From CAZZIQ01 sp964654355 (lineage in GTDB: Bacteria; Pseudomonadota; Gammaproteobacteria; GCF-002020875): a DNA stretch of 18,284 nucleotides. Each line of letters opens with the position of its first letter. Position 1 is the stretch's first letter. The DNA is taken from positions 1 to 18,284 of the forward strand of contig CAZZIQ010000021.1 of the NCBI GenBank assembly GCA_964654355.1, given 5' to 3'. The notes below the pieces were generated by a model, which was given only the letters and a program-made list of their open reading frames with translations, was not told the DNA's origin and ran no database searches. Position numbers and translations under genes: made by a program. Below are positions 1-7,745 of this stretch, piece after piece.

Positions 1-1045
1 GGCGGTCATAGTCGGCGTAATCCGTTGCCGGCACGCTCGCAATACGACGTCCTGTGCCGGTGTGACGCACACCCGCAGTGTCCGCCTGACCCAGACCGGT
101 CGCAACCACCGTCACGCGCATATCACCGCTCATCTCTGGATCCACCACGGTGCCCATCACGATGGTGGCGTTCTCAGAGGCGATTTCGCGCACGGTATTA
201 CCCACATCATCAAAATCACCCATCGACAGATCAAGGCCGGCAGTGACATTCACCAGAATGCCGCGCGCACCTTGCAGATTGACGTTCTCCAGCAATGGAC
301 TACTGATCGCTGCACGCGCCGCTTCCACGCCACGCTGCTCACCCGTCGCAACGCCAGTGCCCATCATCGCCATACCCATTTCTGACATCACAGTACGCAC
401 GTCAGCAAAGTCGACGTTAATCAGGCCCGGACGGGTGATCAGCTCAGCAATGCCTTGAACCGCACCCAGCAGCACGCCATCGGCTTCGCGGAACGCGTCG
501 GTGAGCGCCTTATCACGACCCATCACTTCCAGAATCTTTTCATTCGGGATGGTGATAATGGAGTCGACATGCTGGCGCAGCTCTTCGATTCCTTTCAACG
601 CCGCTTCCATACGCTTGCGGCCTTCGAACGGGAACGGCTTCGTCACCACTGCAACAGTCAAAATACCGAGCTCACGTGCGATTTCTGCAACCACGGGCGC
701 AGCACCCGTACCCGTACCACCGCCCATACCGGCCGTAATGAACAGCATGTCGGTGCCTTCGATGGTTTCGCGAATACGCTCACGGTCTTCCAATGCGGCC
801 TGACGACCGATATCTGGATTCGCACCCGCACCGAGTCCACGCGTCACGCCGCCACCCAATTGCAGCGTGGTATTCGCACTGCTGCGCTGAAGTGCTTGCG
901 CATCGGTGTTAGCACATAAGAAATCAACGCCTTCAATATTGGCGTCGAGCATATGTTGCAGTGCGTTACCGCCTGCACCACCTACGCCGATGACACGGAT
1001 CACCGCGTTCTCGTTGTAGGTATCCATCAATTCAAATGTAGGCAT
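1..1045 (-). CDS. ftsZ: Cell division protein FtsZ, 3' end cut by the window edge
   Basis: Tubulin-like GTPase that polymerises at mid-cell into the Z ring and recruits the divisome. The reading frame stays open from the ATG at 1045 to the edge, giving 348 codons, so roughly the last 10-40 residues (the C-terminal peptide that binds FtsA and ZipA) are missing. The N-terminus reads MPTFELMDTYNENAVIRVIG and leads into the GVGGAGGNA nucleotide-binding loop. The tubulin signature GGGTGTG is at residues 108-114, and the catalytic T7 loop NVDFADV at 210-216 carries both aspartates. The last visible residues, DYADYDR, look like the end of the variable linker. The start is supported by AGAGGGG seven bases upstream. 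It is the last gene of the cluster here and the only one with a sizeable leader (63 bp after ftsA), which would allow separate control. No frameshift seen. Identity is certain from the motifs; only the end is unknown. Confidence 0.98.
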   Translation of the reverse strand, partial: MPTFELMDTYNENAVIRVIGVGGAGGNALQHMLDANIEGVDFLCANTDAQALQRSSANTTLQLGGGVTRGLGAGANPDIGRQAALEDRERIRETIEGTDMLFITAGMGGGTGTGAAPVVAEIARELGILTVAVVTKPFPFEGRKRMEAALKGIEELRQHVDSIITIPNEKILEVMGRDKALTDAFREADGVLLGAVQGIAELITRPGLINVDFADVRTVMSEMGMAMMGTGVATGEQRGVEAARAAISSPLLENVNLQGARGILVNVTAGLDLSMGDFDDVGNTVREIASENATIVMGTVVDPEMSGDMRVTVVATGLGQADTAGVRHTGTGRRIASVPATDYADYDR

Positions 1046-1108
1046 GTCATTTCCCCTCTGACGTTTACAAATGCGCAACCCGGACCACCCGGATTACATC
1101 CAAAGTTG
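1046..1108 (-). promoter_or_regulatory. ftsA-ftsZ intergenic leader with small hairpin and ftsZ ribosome binding site
   Basis: This 63 bp gap is the largest between genes of the cluster. On the coding strand it contains a possible 6 bp stem (ATCCGG, loop GTGGT, CCGGGT, at 1078-1094, one G-U pair), followed by the ribosome binding site AGAGGGG (1053-1059) seven bases before the ftsZ ATG. No U-run follows the stem, so it does not look like an intrinsic terminator. It could tune ftsZ translation or mRNA decay, but that is inference. I see no strong -35/-10 pair here. Confidence 0.4.
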
Positions 1109-2338
1109 TTAAAAATTCTTGCGGAACCATCCACGCATGCGATCAAGCATGCTGCGCATCCCCGGCTGTGCACGTACCGCTCCCTGCTGACGGAACTCAT
1201 GCCCGTACAACAACAAACCCACCCCGGTGGAATGAATCGGATTGCGCACGACATCACGTAACCCGGCGATTTCTTGTGGCGCACCCAAACGAACGGGTCG
1301 ATGGAAGATTTCCTCAGCGAGCTCAACCGCACCTTCAATCTTGGAACCACCACCGGTCAGCACGATGCCGGCTGGGATCTGACGATCGAAGCCATGCCGC
1401 ACCAACTCAGCTTGCACCAACATGAACAGCTCTTCGTAACGCGGCCCCACGACTTCAGCGAGACTCTGACGTGACAAACGACGCGCCGGACGATCCCCAA
1501 TCGATGGGACTTCAATTTGCTCACTGGGCGATACCATTTGTGAAATCGCGCAGGCATAGCGCTTCTTGATGTCTTCCGCGTTTTGCATCGGCGTACGTAG
1601 AAACACCGCGATGTCATTGGTGACTTGATTGCCGGCAATCGGAATCACGTCGGTGTGTCGGATCGCACCTTGCGCGAACACCGCGACATCCGTCGTGCCG
1701 CCGCCAATATCGACCATGCACACACCCAGCTCTTTTTCATCAGCATTGAGCACGGCATAGCTGGAAGCCAGAGGTTCGAGCACCACATCCTCCACATCTA
1801 GGCCACAGAGACGTACGCAACGCTCAATGTTGGCCGCGGCGCTCACCGAACCACGCACAATGTGCGCTTTGACTTCGAGCCGCACACCGGCCATACCGGT
1901 TGGCTCCAAAATGCCATCTTGGCTGTCGACAATGAATTGCTGTGGCAGCACATGCAGGATCTTTTCATCATTCGGGATCGCAATCGCACGCGCTGCATCT
2001 AGCACGGACTCAATGTCATATTGCGTGACTTCACGTGAACGAATCTTCACGATGCCATGTGAGTTCATGCTCTTGATGTGTGAACCCGCAATCCCAGCAA
2101 ACACGGAATGAATTTCACAATCCGCCATCACCTCAGCTTCTTCAACCGCGCGCTGAATCGAGCGCACCGTGGCTTCGATATTGACCACCACCCCCTTGCG
2201 CAGACCTTCCGATGGATGCGTGCCGATACCGATGATCTCTACCCCACCTTCCGGCGACACCGCCCCGACAATCGCCGCAATCTTGGTCGTGCCGATATCC
2301 AGCCCGACAATTAATTCTTTTTCATTGCGTTTGGCCAT
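1109..2338 (-). CDS. ftsA: Cell division protein FtsA, actin-like membrane anchor of the Z ring
   Basis: Actin/Hsp70-fold ATP-binding protein that tethers FtsZ polymers to the inner membrane and passes signals to the later division proteins. It has 409 residues, close to the usual 400-420. Phosphate loop 1 is at 12-19 (GLDIGTTK), phosphate loop 2 at 209-218 (VDIGGGTTDV) and the adenosine motif at 325-336 (IVLTGGGSKIEG). The C-terminus (about 395-409, ending GWFRKNF) is the basic amphipathic membrane-targeting helix. I chose the ATG at 2338, with AAGGAAGGA eight bases upstream. A GTG lies one codon earlier, in the unusual string GTGATG. The ftsQ stop overlaps this ATG by one base (TGATG), so translation is probably coupled to ftsQ. 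Followed by the 63 bp leader of ftsZ. Confidence 0.98.
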   Translation of the reverse strand: MAKRNEKELIVGLDIGTTKIAAIVGAVSPEGGVEIIGIGTHPSEGLRKGVVVNIEATVRSIQRAVEEAEVMADCEIHSVFAGIAGSHIKSMNSHGIVKIRSREVTQYDIESVLDAARAIAIPNDEKILHVLPQQFIVDSQDGILEPTGMAGVRLEVKAHIVRGSVSAAANIERCVRLCGLDVEDVVLEPLASSYAVLNADEKELGVCMVDIGGGTTDVAVFAQGAIRHTDVIPIAGNQVTNDIAVFLRTPMQNAEDIKKRYACAISQMVSPSEQIEVPSIGDRPARRLSRQSLAEVVGPRYEELFMLVQAELVRHGFDRQIPAGIVLTGGGSKIEGAVELAEEIFHRPVRLGAPQEIAGLRDVVRNPIHSTGVGLLLYGHEFRQQGAVRAQPGMRSMLDRMRGWFRKNF

Positions 2339-3267
2339 CACGACAGTCCTTCCTTTGTATTCAAGTACTGCACATGCGCAGTTTTCTGTAAGCGCATCGC
2401 AAAACCACGGCTATAGCGCAAATCCAGTCGCTGCATTTCCACAACTTCTACACCTTCACGACGCAACTGCCGCAAGGCATGAGTCATCCGCTGCAGCCGC
2501 GCTGAAATAGCACGACGCCCTAGCTCAATCACCAAACCCGAATCCAGCTCCAGCTGCACCGCACCACGCGTATTCATATGCAGACGCATCAGCTCAGCAT
2601 TCGGGTCGGCTATAGCCAAGGCCTCAGCACTACGCTGGAATAAATCAACCATGACCTCGGCATCACGCGCGTCACCCTGCAGCAACGGCAAGTGCCGCTG
2701 CTCCGCTTCAAGTTCGCTTGGCATAAACACGTCACCGCGCGCATTCACATAACCGCTCACGTGCTTGCTTTGTTCGGGGTTGTGCCAGCGCGCCCAAGGC
2801 TGCTGCCGCACGATCTGAATCTCTAGCATGCCCTCCCAATCCTTACGCACTGCTGCTGCACGTACCCAGGGTTCGGCTTCTACCAACGCGCGCACCCATT
2901 CCGGTTCGAGAGCGAGATAACCTGCGCTGGCTTTTTCTTGTAGCTGTTGTGCGAGCCCTTGCACATCCACGCCGCGGGTATCGCCTTGAAAAATCACACG
3001 CTTCAGCCCGGGGTCCAGACGCTGTGTTGCGTTTGAATCCGCAACCGCCATCGCGCGCTGTGCTTGCCAATCCAACCACTGCGGATACAGCAAGCCACCC
3101 ACTGCGCCCAATAAAGCCACAGCGCTTAACCCCAGCCACCAACGTTGGCGTTGCTGGCGCTGTTGCTCCGAGACACTGCGCAGGGCACCTCCACGACGAC
3201 GCTTAGATACCCGACGCGTATCACGCTCGGCAGTGGATTTGAAATGCAAGGATGGCCACGCCTTCAT
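2338..3267 (-). CDS. ftsQ: Cell division protein FtsQ
   Basis: Bitopic inner-membrane protein of the FtsQBL complex, which links the early Z-ring proteins to the septal synthase FtsW-FtsI. It has 309 residues from the ATG at 3267. A basic cytoplasmic tail (1-43, rich in Arg and Gln) is followed by one membrane span at about 44-62, a POTRA domain at about 88-157 (starting LKRVIFQGD and ending near QQPWARWH), and the FtsQ beta domain to about 293 (YVNARGDVF at 173-181, LDLRY at 281-285). The frame is open 20 codons further upstream, but ATG 3267 has GGAGG seven bases before it and forms an ATGA overlap with the ddlB stop, so it is preferred. It is slightly longer than the 276-residue E. coli protein because of the N-terminal tail. 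Confidence 0.96.
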   Translation of the reverse strand: MKAWPSLHFKSTAERDTRRVSKRRRGGALRSVSEQQRQQRQRWWLGLSAVALLGAVGGLLYPQWLDWQAQRAMAVADSNATQRLDPGLKRVIFQGDTRGVDVQGLAQQLQEKASAGYLALEPEWVRALVEAEPWVRAAAVRKDWEGMLEIQIVRQQPWARWHNPEQSKHVSGYVNARGDVFMPSELEAEQRHLPLLQGDARDAEVMVDLFQRSAEALAIADPNAELMRLHMNTRGAVQLELDSGLVIELGRRAISARLQRMTHALRQLRREGVEVVEMQRLDLRYSRGFAMRLQKTAHVQYLNTKEGLS

Positions 3268-4196
3268 GCCACATCCTCCGACACAATGATGTGGTCCAAC
3301 ATGGCGCGCTCGAGAATCTGCGCACACAGATCTGACATTGATAAACCGGCAGCCTTCGCAGCCATTGGCACCAAACTGTGATCCGTCATCCCGGGTGCGG
3401 TATTCGCTTCGAGCAGCCAGAACGCACCTTGCGCATCGCGCATGAAATCCATACGCCCCCAGCCACGCCCACCAAGCTCGGCAAAGGCGCGCAACGCAAG
3501 ATCCGCCATCTGTTTTTCATCCTCGATCGACAGACCGCAAGGACAGTGATATTGCGTATCCGACGCGCTGTACTTCGCGTCGTAGTCATAAAAGGCATGC
3601 GGGGTTTGCAAACGAATCGCAGGTAACGCGGTGTCGCCAAGAATCGCAACTGTGTATTCCTCACCCTGAATCCAGCGCTCGGCGAGGACATCCGAAGCAC
3701 ACTCCGCCGCGTTCGCATAGGCAAGCGGCAAGTCTTCGATGCGCTCAACACGACTCATGCCGATGCTCGAGCCTTCCTCGGCAGGTTTGACCATCAAGGG
3801 CAGTCCCAATGCATTCACGACGGCACGCGGATCAAAGCCCGCTTCCAGCCGCTGCCATGCCGGTGTCGGCAGACCTGCGCCCTGCCACAGCATCTTGCTA
3901 CGCAACTTGTCCATACCCAAGGCAGAGCCCAATACGCCACTTCCGGTGTATGGAATTTGCAGGGCTTCAAGCATGCCCTGCACCACGCCGTCCTCTCCGC
4001 CACGACCATGCAAGGCAATAAAGCAACGATCGCCGGCGCGCACCAAACCCAGCAGATCTTCCCCTTGGTGAAGGTCGGTTGCGTATGCATCAATTCCTGC
4101 GCGCTGCAAAGCGGCGGTCACCGCCGCGCCACTACGCAAGGAGATCGGCCGCTCTGCAGACCAGCCGCCCATTAACACCAAGACGCGGCCACTCAT
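3264..4196 (-). CDS. ddlB: D-alanine--D-alanine ligase (DdlB type)
   Basis: ATP-grasp enzyme that joins two D-alanines in the cytoplasm; MurF adds the dipeptide to the peptidoglycan precursor. It has 310 residues, the usual length. The start GGWSAERPISL holds the substrate-binding Glu15. HGRGGEDG is at 63-70, the ATP-grasp lysine and glycine-rich loop at 137-147 (KPAEEGSSIGM), the FYDYDAKY substrate loop at 202-209, and GRMDF at 247-251 with Arg248 and Asp250. The metal ligands Glu263 and Asn265 sit in LLEANTAPGMT, where most relatives have LLEVNTSPGMT; the ligands themselves are kept. ATG 4196 overlaps the murB stop as ATGA and follows GAGGTGA. The TGA stop overlaps the ftsQ start in the same way. 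Confidence 0.97.
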   Translation of the reverse strand: MSGRVLVLMGGWSAERPISLRSGAAVTAALQRAGIDAYATDLHQGEDLLGLVRAGDRCFIALHGRGGEDGVVQGMLEALQIPYTGSGVLGSALGMDKLRSKMLWQGAGLPTPAWQRLEAGFDPRAVVNALGLPLMVKPAEEGSSIGMSRVERIEDLPLAYANAAECASDVLAERWIQGEEYTVAILGDTALPAIRLQTPHAFYDYDAKYSASDTQYHCPCGLSIEDEKQMADLALRAFAELGGRGWGRMDFMRDAQGAFWLLEANTAPGMTDHSLVPMAAKAAGLSMSDLCAQILERAMLDHIIVSEDVA

Positions 4197-5143
4197 GGAC
4201 TCACCTCAGCGGCTGCAAGCACATCACCAATCACAATGACTTCGGGCTCGAGTTGCACACCAAACGCGTCGTACACACAACGCTGTGCGCGCTCCATTAA
4301 GCGCTCGATATCGGATGCGCTTGCATGTCCACGGTTCACGATGAAATTGGCATGTTTATCGGAGATGCATGCATCGCCCACACACACCCCTTTCATGCCG
4401 CAGGCCTCAATCAGCCGTCCCGCATGATCACCCGGCGGATTACGGAAGGTAGAACCTGCCGTGGCTTGCCCGATGGGCTGAGTCTTCGCACGATGATCCA
4501 GTAAGGCACGCATCGTTGGATCATCGTGACCCTGCATGAAGATCAAGCGGGCACTGAGAAACCCAATAGCCGACTGCAGCGCAACTTCATCGCGCAATGC
4601 AACACTGCGATAAGCCACCTCAAAATCTTCCGGCTCATACACCTGCAGCTCACCTGCGCGCGTAAGCACCTCAACCGATTGCACAAACTCCCAGATGCTA
4701 TGGCCATGTGCACCTGCATTCATCGCCAACGCACCACCGAGCGTGCCCGGAATACCCGCTAAAAACGCTGCGCCCGCTAAACCCGCACGCACCGCAGCGC
4801 GCGCTACCTGCGCACAAGCAACTCCTGCACCGACGGTGACCTCCCCATCGACTTGGCGTGTATGGATATCCAGCTGATCCAGTACGCCGCGTGCTTGAAT
4901 CACGGTTCCAGGAAAGCCGCCATCACGAATCAACACATTACTACCAAGACCCAACCAAAAGATGGGCTCACCGATGGGCAGCTGTTGCACAAAGGCAACT
5001 AGGTCTTCACGATCGGCCGGGCGATACAACTGACGCGCTGGCCCACCGACACGCCAACTCGTCAAACTCGCAAGCGAGGCGTTGTGCTCGAGCTCACCGC
5101 GCATCACACCACTCTCCGGATCAGAACGTAACGCGGCCATCAT
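4193..5143 (-). CDS. murB: UDP-N-acetylenolpyruvoylglucosamine reductase MurB
   Basis: FAD enzyme that uses NADPH to reduce UDP-GlcNAc-enolpyruvate to UDP-MurNAc, the second committed step of peptidoglycan precursor synthesis. It has 316 residues. The FAD-binding part contains TSWRVGGPA (28-36), GLGSNVLIRD (65-74) and GIPGTLGGALAMNAGA (130-145). The substrate domain contains GSTFRNPPGD (230-239), whose Ser231 fits the proton-donating serine, and ends with LEPEV (298-302). The usual YRxSxF motif is replaced by YRSVAL (178-183). The length and the FRNPPGD form resemble the shorter MurB group common in beta- and some gammaproteobacteria. The frame extends ten codons further upstream, but ATG 5143 has GGAGG seven bases before it and an ATGA overlap with murC. 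A second ATG follows immediately. Confidence 0.97.
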   Translation of the reverse strand: MMAALRSDPESGVMRGELEHNASLASLTSWRVGGPARQLYRPADREDLVAFVQQLPIGEPIFWLGLGSNVLIRDGGFPGTVIQARGVLDQLDIHTRQVDGEVTVGAGVACAQVARAAVRAGLAGAAFLAGIPGTLGGALAMNAGAHGHSIWEFVQSVEVLTRAGELQVYEPEDFEVAYRSVALRDEVALQSAIGFLSARLIFMQGHDDPTMRALLDHRAKTQPIGQATAGSTFRNPPGDHAGRLIEACGMKGVCVGDACISDKHANFIVNRGHASASDIERLMERAQRCVYDAFGVQLEPEVIVIGDVLAAAEVSP

Positions 5144-6645
5144 GCTGTGACCTCCGCGAGCGCAGTTCGCCACTGCTCAGCTGCCTGTCCGATATTGCCG
5201 GCACCACAGAACAGAACCACATCCTGATCCTGCAACATGCCAGGCAAGACCGTTAATGCATCTGTGACATCTGTTGCATGCACAGGCTCAACTTCGCCAC
5301 GCGCGCGCAAGGCACGCAACAAATCTGCCGTACTCGAACCTGCAAGCATCGCCTCGCCTGCTGCATAGACATCCAGTAGCAGCAATCCATCTGCCTGAGA
5401 CAACACAGCCACAAAGGCGTCAAACAGATCACGCGTACGGGTATAGCGATGAGGTTGGAACACCAATACGATTCGGCGCTGCGGCCAGCGTGCACGCGCC
5501 GCCTGCAATACCGCCTGCAACTCACGCGGGTGATGCGCATAGTCATCGATCACTTCCACATGACGCGAGCGACCCTGCGCATCCGGGAGAATGAACGCAC
5601 CATAGGATTCAAAGCGCCGCGCAATACCTTCGAATTCGGCAAGGCCACGCACAATATCTTCATCAGCAACACCGAGCTCACTGGCAATCGCAATCGCAGC
5701 CAATGCATTACGCACATTGTGTTCGCCGGAAAGCGCAAGTGAGACTTGTAAATCTGGTGCTTCAGAACGCACCACTCGGAAGTCGGTACCCGTCGCAGTT
5801 GCGCGCACGTCTACGGCACGCACATCCGCGCCTTGCTCTAATCCATAACGAATCAAGGGGCGTGAAACCTGGGTGAGCACACGCTGCACACCCGCATCAT
5901 CACTGCATACGATCGCACGACCATAAAATGGAAGACGTTGCATGAATTCCACAAAGGCTTGCTCAAGACGCTGCACATCTCCGCCATAGGCCTCAAGATG
6001 ATCTGCATCAATGTTGGTTACCACGGCCAGCATCGGCAGCAGATGCAAGAACGAAGCATCGCTTTCATCCGCCTCCGCAACCAGCACCCGCCCGGCACCC
6101 AAGCGTGCATGGGTGCCTGCGCGCATCAACTTGCCGCCAATCACCCAAGTTGGATCTTGCCCACCAGCAGTGAGCAATGCTGCAATTAGACTGGTTGTTG
6201 TGGTCTTACCATGCGTTCCTGCAACCGCAATCCCTTGTGAAAAGCGCATCAACTCAGCCAGCATCTCGGCGCGACGCACCACCGGCGTGCCTTGCGCGAG
6301 CGCTGCTGCCACCTCGGGGTTTTCGATGGAAATCGCGGAGGACACCACCACCACATCTGCACCCTCAACCTGCTGCGCAGCATGATCCAATGCAACTGGA
6401 ATCCCCAAATTGCGCAGGCGCTGAACCCGCGCGCTATCCTTTTGATCCGACCCCGTTACAACAAAGCCAAGGTGATGCATGACTTCAGCAATGCCACACA
6501 TCCCGACACCACCGATGCCGACAAAATGAACGCGCTGGACCCGCAACATCGCAGCGCGCAAATCTTCTTGCCGCGCGGAACCTGCTGCACCACCCGGCCA
6601 ATGCCGATCCAGCGGTGTTTGTAACGGTGCAATCACGCGACTCAT
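5140..6645 (-). CDS. murC: UDP-N-acetylmuramate--L-alanine ligase MurC
   Basis: First of the four Mur ligases: ATP-dependent addition of L-alanine to UDP-MurNAc in the cytoplasm. It has 501 residues. About 38 residues precede the Rossmann-like UDP-binding motif FVGIGGVGMCGIAEVM (41-56), somewhat more than in E. coli MurC. The ATP loop GTHGKTTT is at 143-150, EADESDASFL at 191-200, DADHLEAYGGD at 213-223, GEHNVRNA at 307-314 (end of the central domain), DDYAHHPRE at 367-375 and FQPHRYTRTRDL at 396-407. GAGNIG lies near the end (481-486). ATG 6645 follows GAGGTG and makes an ATGA overlap with the murG stop; six further in-frame codons upstream are judged not to be used. All ligase signature residues are present. 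Confidence 0.98.
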   Translation of the reverse strand: MSRVIAPLQTPLDRHWPGGAAGSARQEDLRAAMLRVQRVHFVGIGGVGMCGIAEVMHHLGFVVTGSDQKDSARVQRLRNLGIPVALDHAAQQVEGADVVVVSSAISIENPEVAAALAQGTPVVRRAEMLAELMRFSQGIAVAGTHGKTTTTSLIAALLTAGGQDPTWVIGGKLMRAGTHARLGAGRVLVAEADESDASFLHLLPMLAVVTNIDADHLEAYGGDVQRLEQAFVEFMQRLPFYGRAIVCSDDAGVQRVLTQVSRPLIRYGLEQGADVRAVDVRATATGTDFRVVRSEAPDLQVSLALSGEHNVRNALAAIAIASELGVADEDIVRGLAEFEGIARRFESYGAFILPDAQGRSRHVEVIDDYAHHPRELQAVLQAARARWPQRRIVLVFQPHRYTRTRDLFDAFVAVLSQADGLLLLDVYAAGEAMLAGSSTADLLRALRARGEVEPVHATDVTDALTVLPGMLQDQDVVLFCGAGNIGQAAEQWRTALAEVTA

Positions 6646-7745
6646 GCCGCCCACCTCAGACACACATCGGTAATACGTGCCGCCGCCTTCGACTGCGCAA
6701 TGCTGCGTGCGGCAATGGCGTGCTCTACTAACCGACTACGCGTCGCGTGCTGCATCGCATGCACAAGATCCACGGACGTCAGCGATTCTTGGCGCCACAT
6801 CTGTGCAGCGCCAGCATCAACCAAGAATGCTGCGTTGGCGGCTTGATGATCATCGACCGCATGCGGAAACGGCACCAACCACGCTGCAACGCCAGCAGCA
6901 GCTAACTCACTCACGGTCATCGCACCGGCGCGCGCAAGCACCACATCGGCCCATGCATAAGCTGCAGCCATATCTTCGATGTAGGGCTGCACATGAATCG
7001 ACGCCTCTGCGGATGCTGGATCTTCGCTGGTCGCAATAGCGATGCCTGCATCGGCATAAGCCGCACAAATCGTCTCGAAATGGGCCGGACCGGTTTGTTG
7101 CCAAACCTGCGGGCGCTGTTCTGATGGTATGGCCTGCAGCATTTCGAGGACGAGTTGGTTCAAACGCAGCGCACCCAAACTCCCGCCCAACACCAGCAAT
7201 CGCAAGGCACCATTACGCTCGGCATAACGCTGCTCCGGTGCGGTCAACTTCACAATCTGATCACGCACTGGATTCCCTACCCATTCAGCATTTACCAGCG
7301 CACCCGGGAAGGCTTGCAATGAAGCCTTGGCAATGTGTTGCAGTACGCGGTTGGTCCAGCCGGCACGCGCGTTCTGCTCATGAATCACCACAGGAATGCG
7401 CAGTAGCCACGCCGCAAACCCACCCGGGCCTGCCGCAAATCCACCCATTCCCAACACAACGTCGGGGCGCAAACGACGCACTGCATGCAGCGCAAACCCA
7501 AGGGCGCGCAACAAACGCAATGGCGCCATCACCCAACCCAACAGACCTTTACCACGCAACCCCTGTACCGGAATGGAACTCAGCTCAATCTGCGCTTCGG
7601 GCACTACCCGAGTTTCCAAACCACGCAGCCCACCCATCCAACTGACGCGATGACCAGCTGCACGCCAAGCAGATGCGACCGCAAGACCTGGATAAACATG
7701 GCCGCCCGTCCCGCCCGCACAAATCAGAAGATGGCGGGCAGTCAT
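6642..7745 (-). CDS. murG: Lipid II synthase MurG (undecaprenyl-PP-MurNAc-pentapeptide GlcNAc transferase)
   Basis: GT-B glycosyltransferase at the inner face of the membrane that transfers GlcNAc from UDP-GlcNAc to lipid I, giving lipid II. It has 367 residues, the usual size. The first glycine-rich loop GGTGGH is at 11-16, the second (GMGGFAAGPGG) at 99-109, and the acceptor-side motif HEQNARAGWTN at 122-132. In the C-terminal donor domain I see WVGNPVR (155-161), GGSLGA (187-192), ARAGAMTVSEL (271-281) and the UDP-GlcNAc contact PFPHAVDDHQ (292-301). ATG 7745 overlaps the ftsW stop (ATGA) and follows GGAGGTGA. Gene order between ftsW and murC is the classical one. Confidence 0.98.
   Translation of the reverse strand: MTARHLLICAGGTGGHVYPGLAVASAWRAAGHRVSWMGGLRGLETRVVPEAQIELSSIPVQGLRGKGLLGWVMAPLRLLRALGFALHAVRRLRPDVVLGMGGFAAGPGGFAAWLLRIPVVIHEQNARAGWTNRVLQHIAKASLQAFPGALVNAEWVGNPVRDQIVKLTAPEQRYAERNGALRLLVLGGSLGALRLNQLVLEMLQAIPSEQRPQVWQQTGPAHFETICAAYADAGIAIATSEDPASAEASIHVQPYIEDMAAAYAWADVVLARAGAMTVSELAAAGVAAWLVPFPHAVDDHQAANAAFLVDAGAAQMWRQESLTSVDLVHAMQHATRSRLVEHAIAARSIAQSKAAARITDVCLRWAA

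Noticed and set aside
1078..1094. Intrinsic terminator between ftsA and ftsZ
   Set aside because: The stem is short and no run of U follows it on the coding strand.
1089..1130. Promoter for ftsZ at the end of ftsA (TGTAAT as -10)
   Set aside because: No acceptable -35 hexamer at 16-18 bp, so the match is not better than chance.
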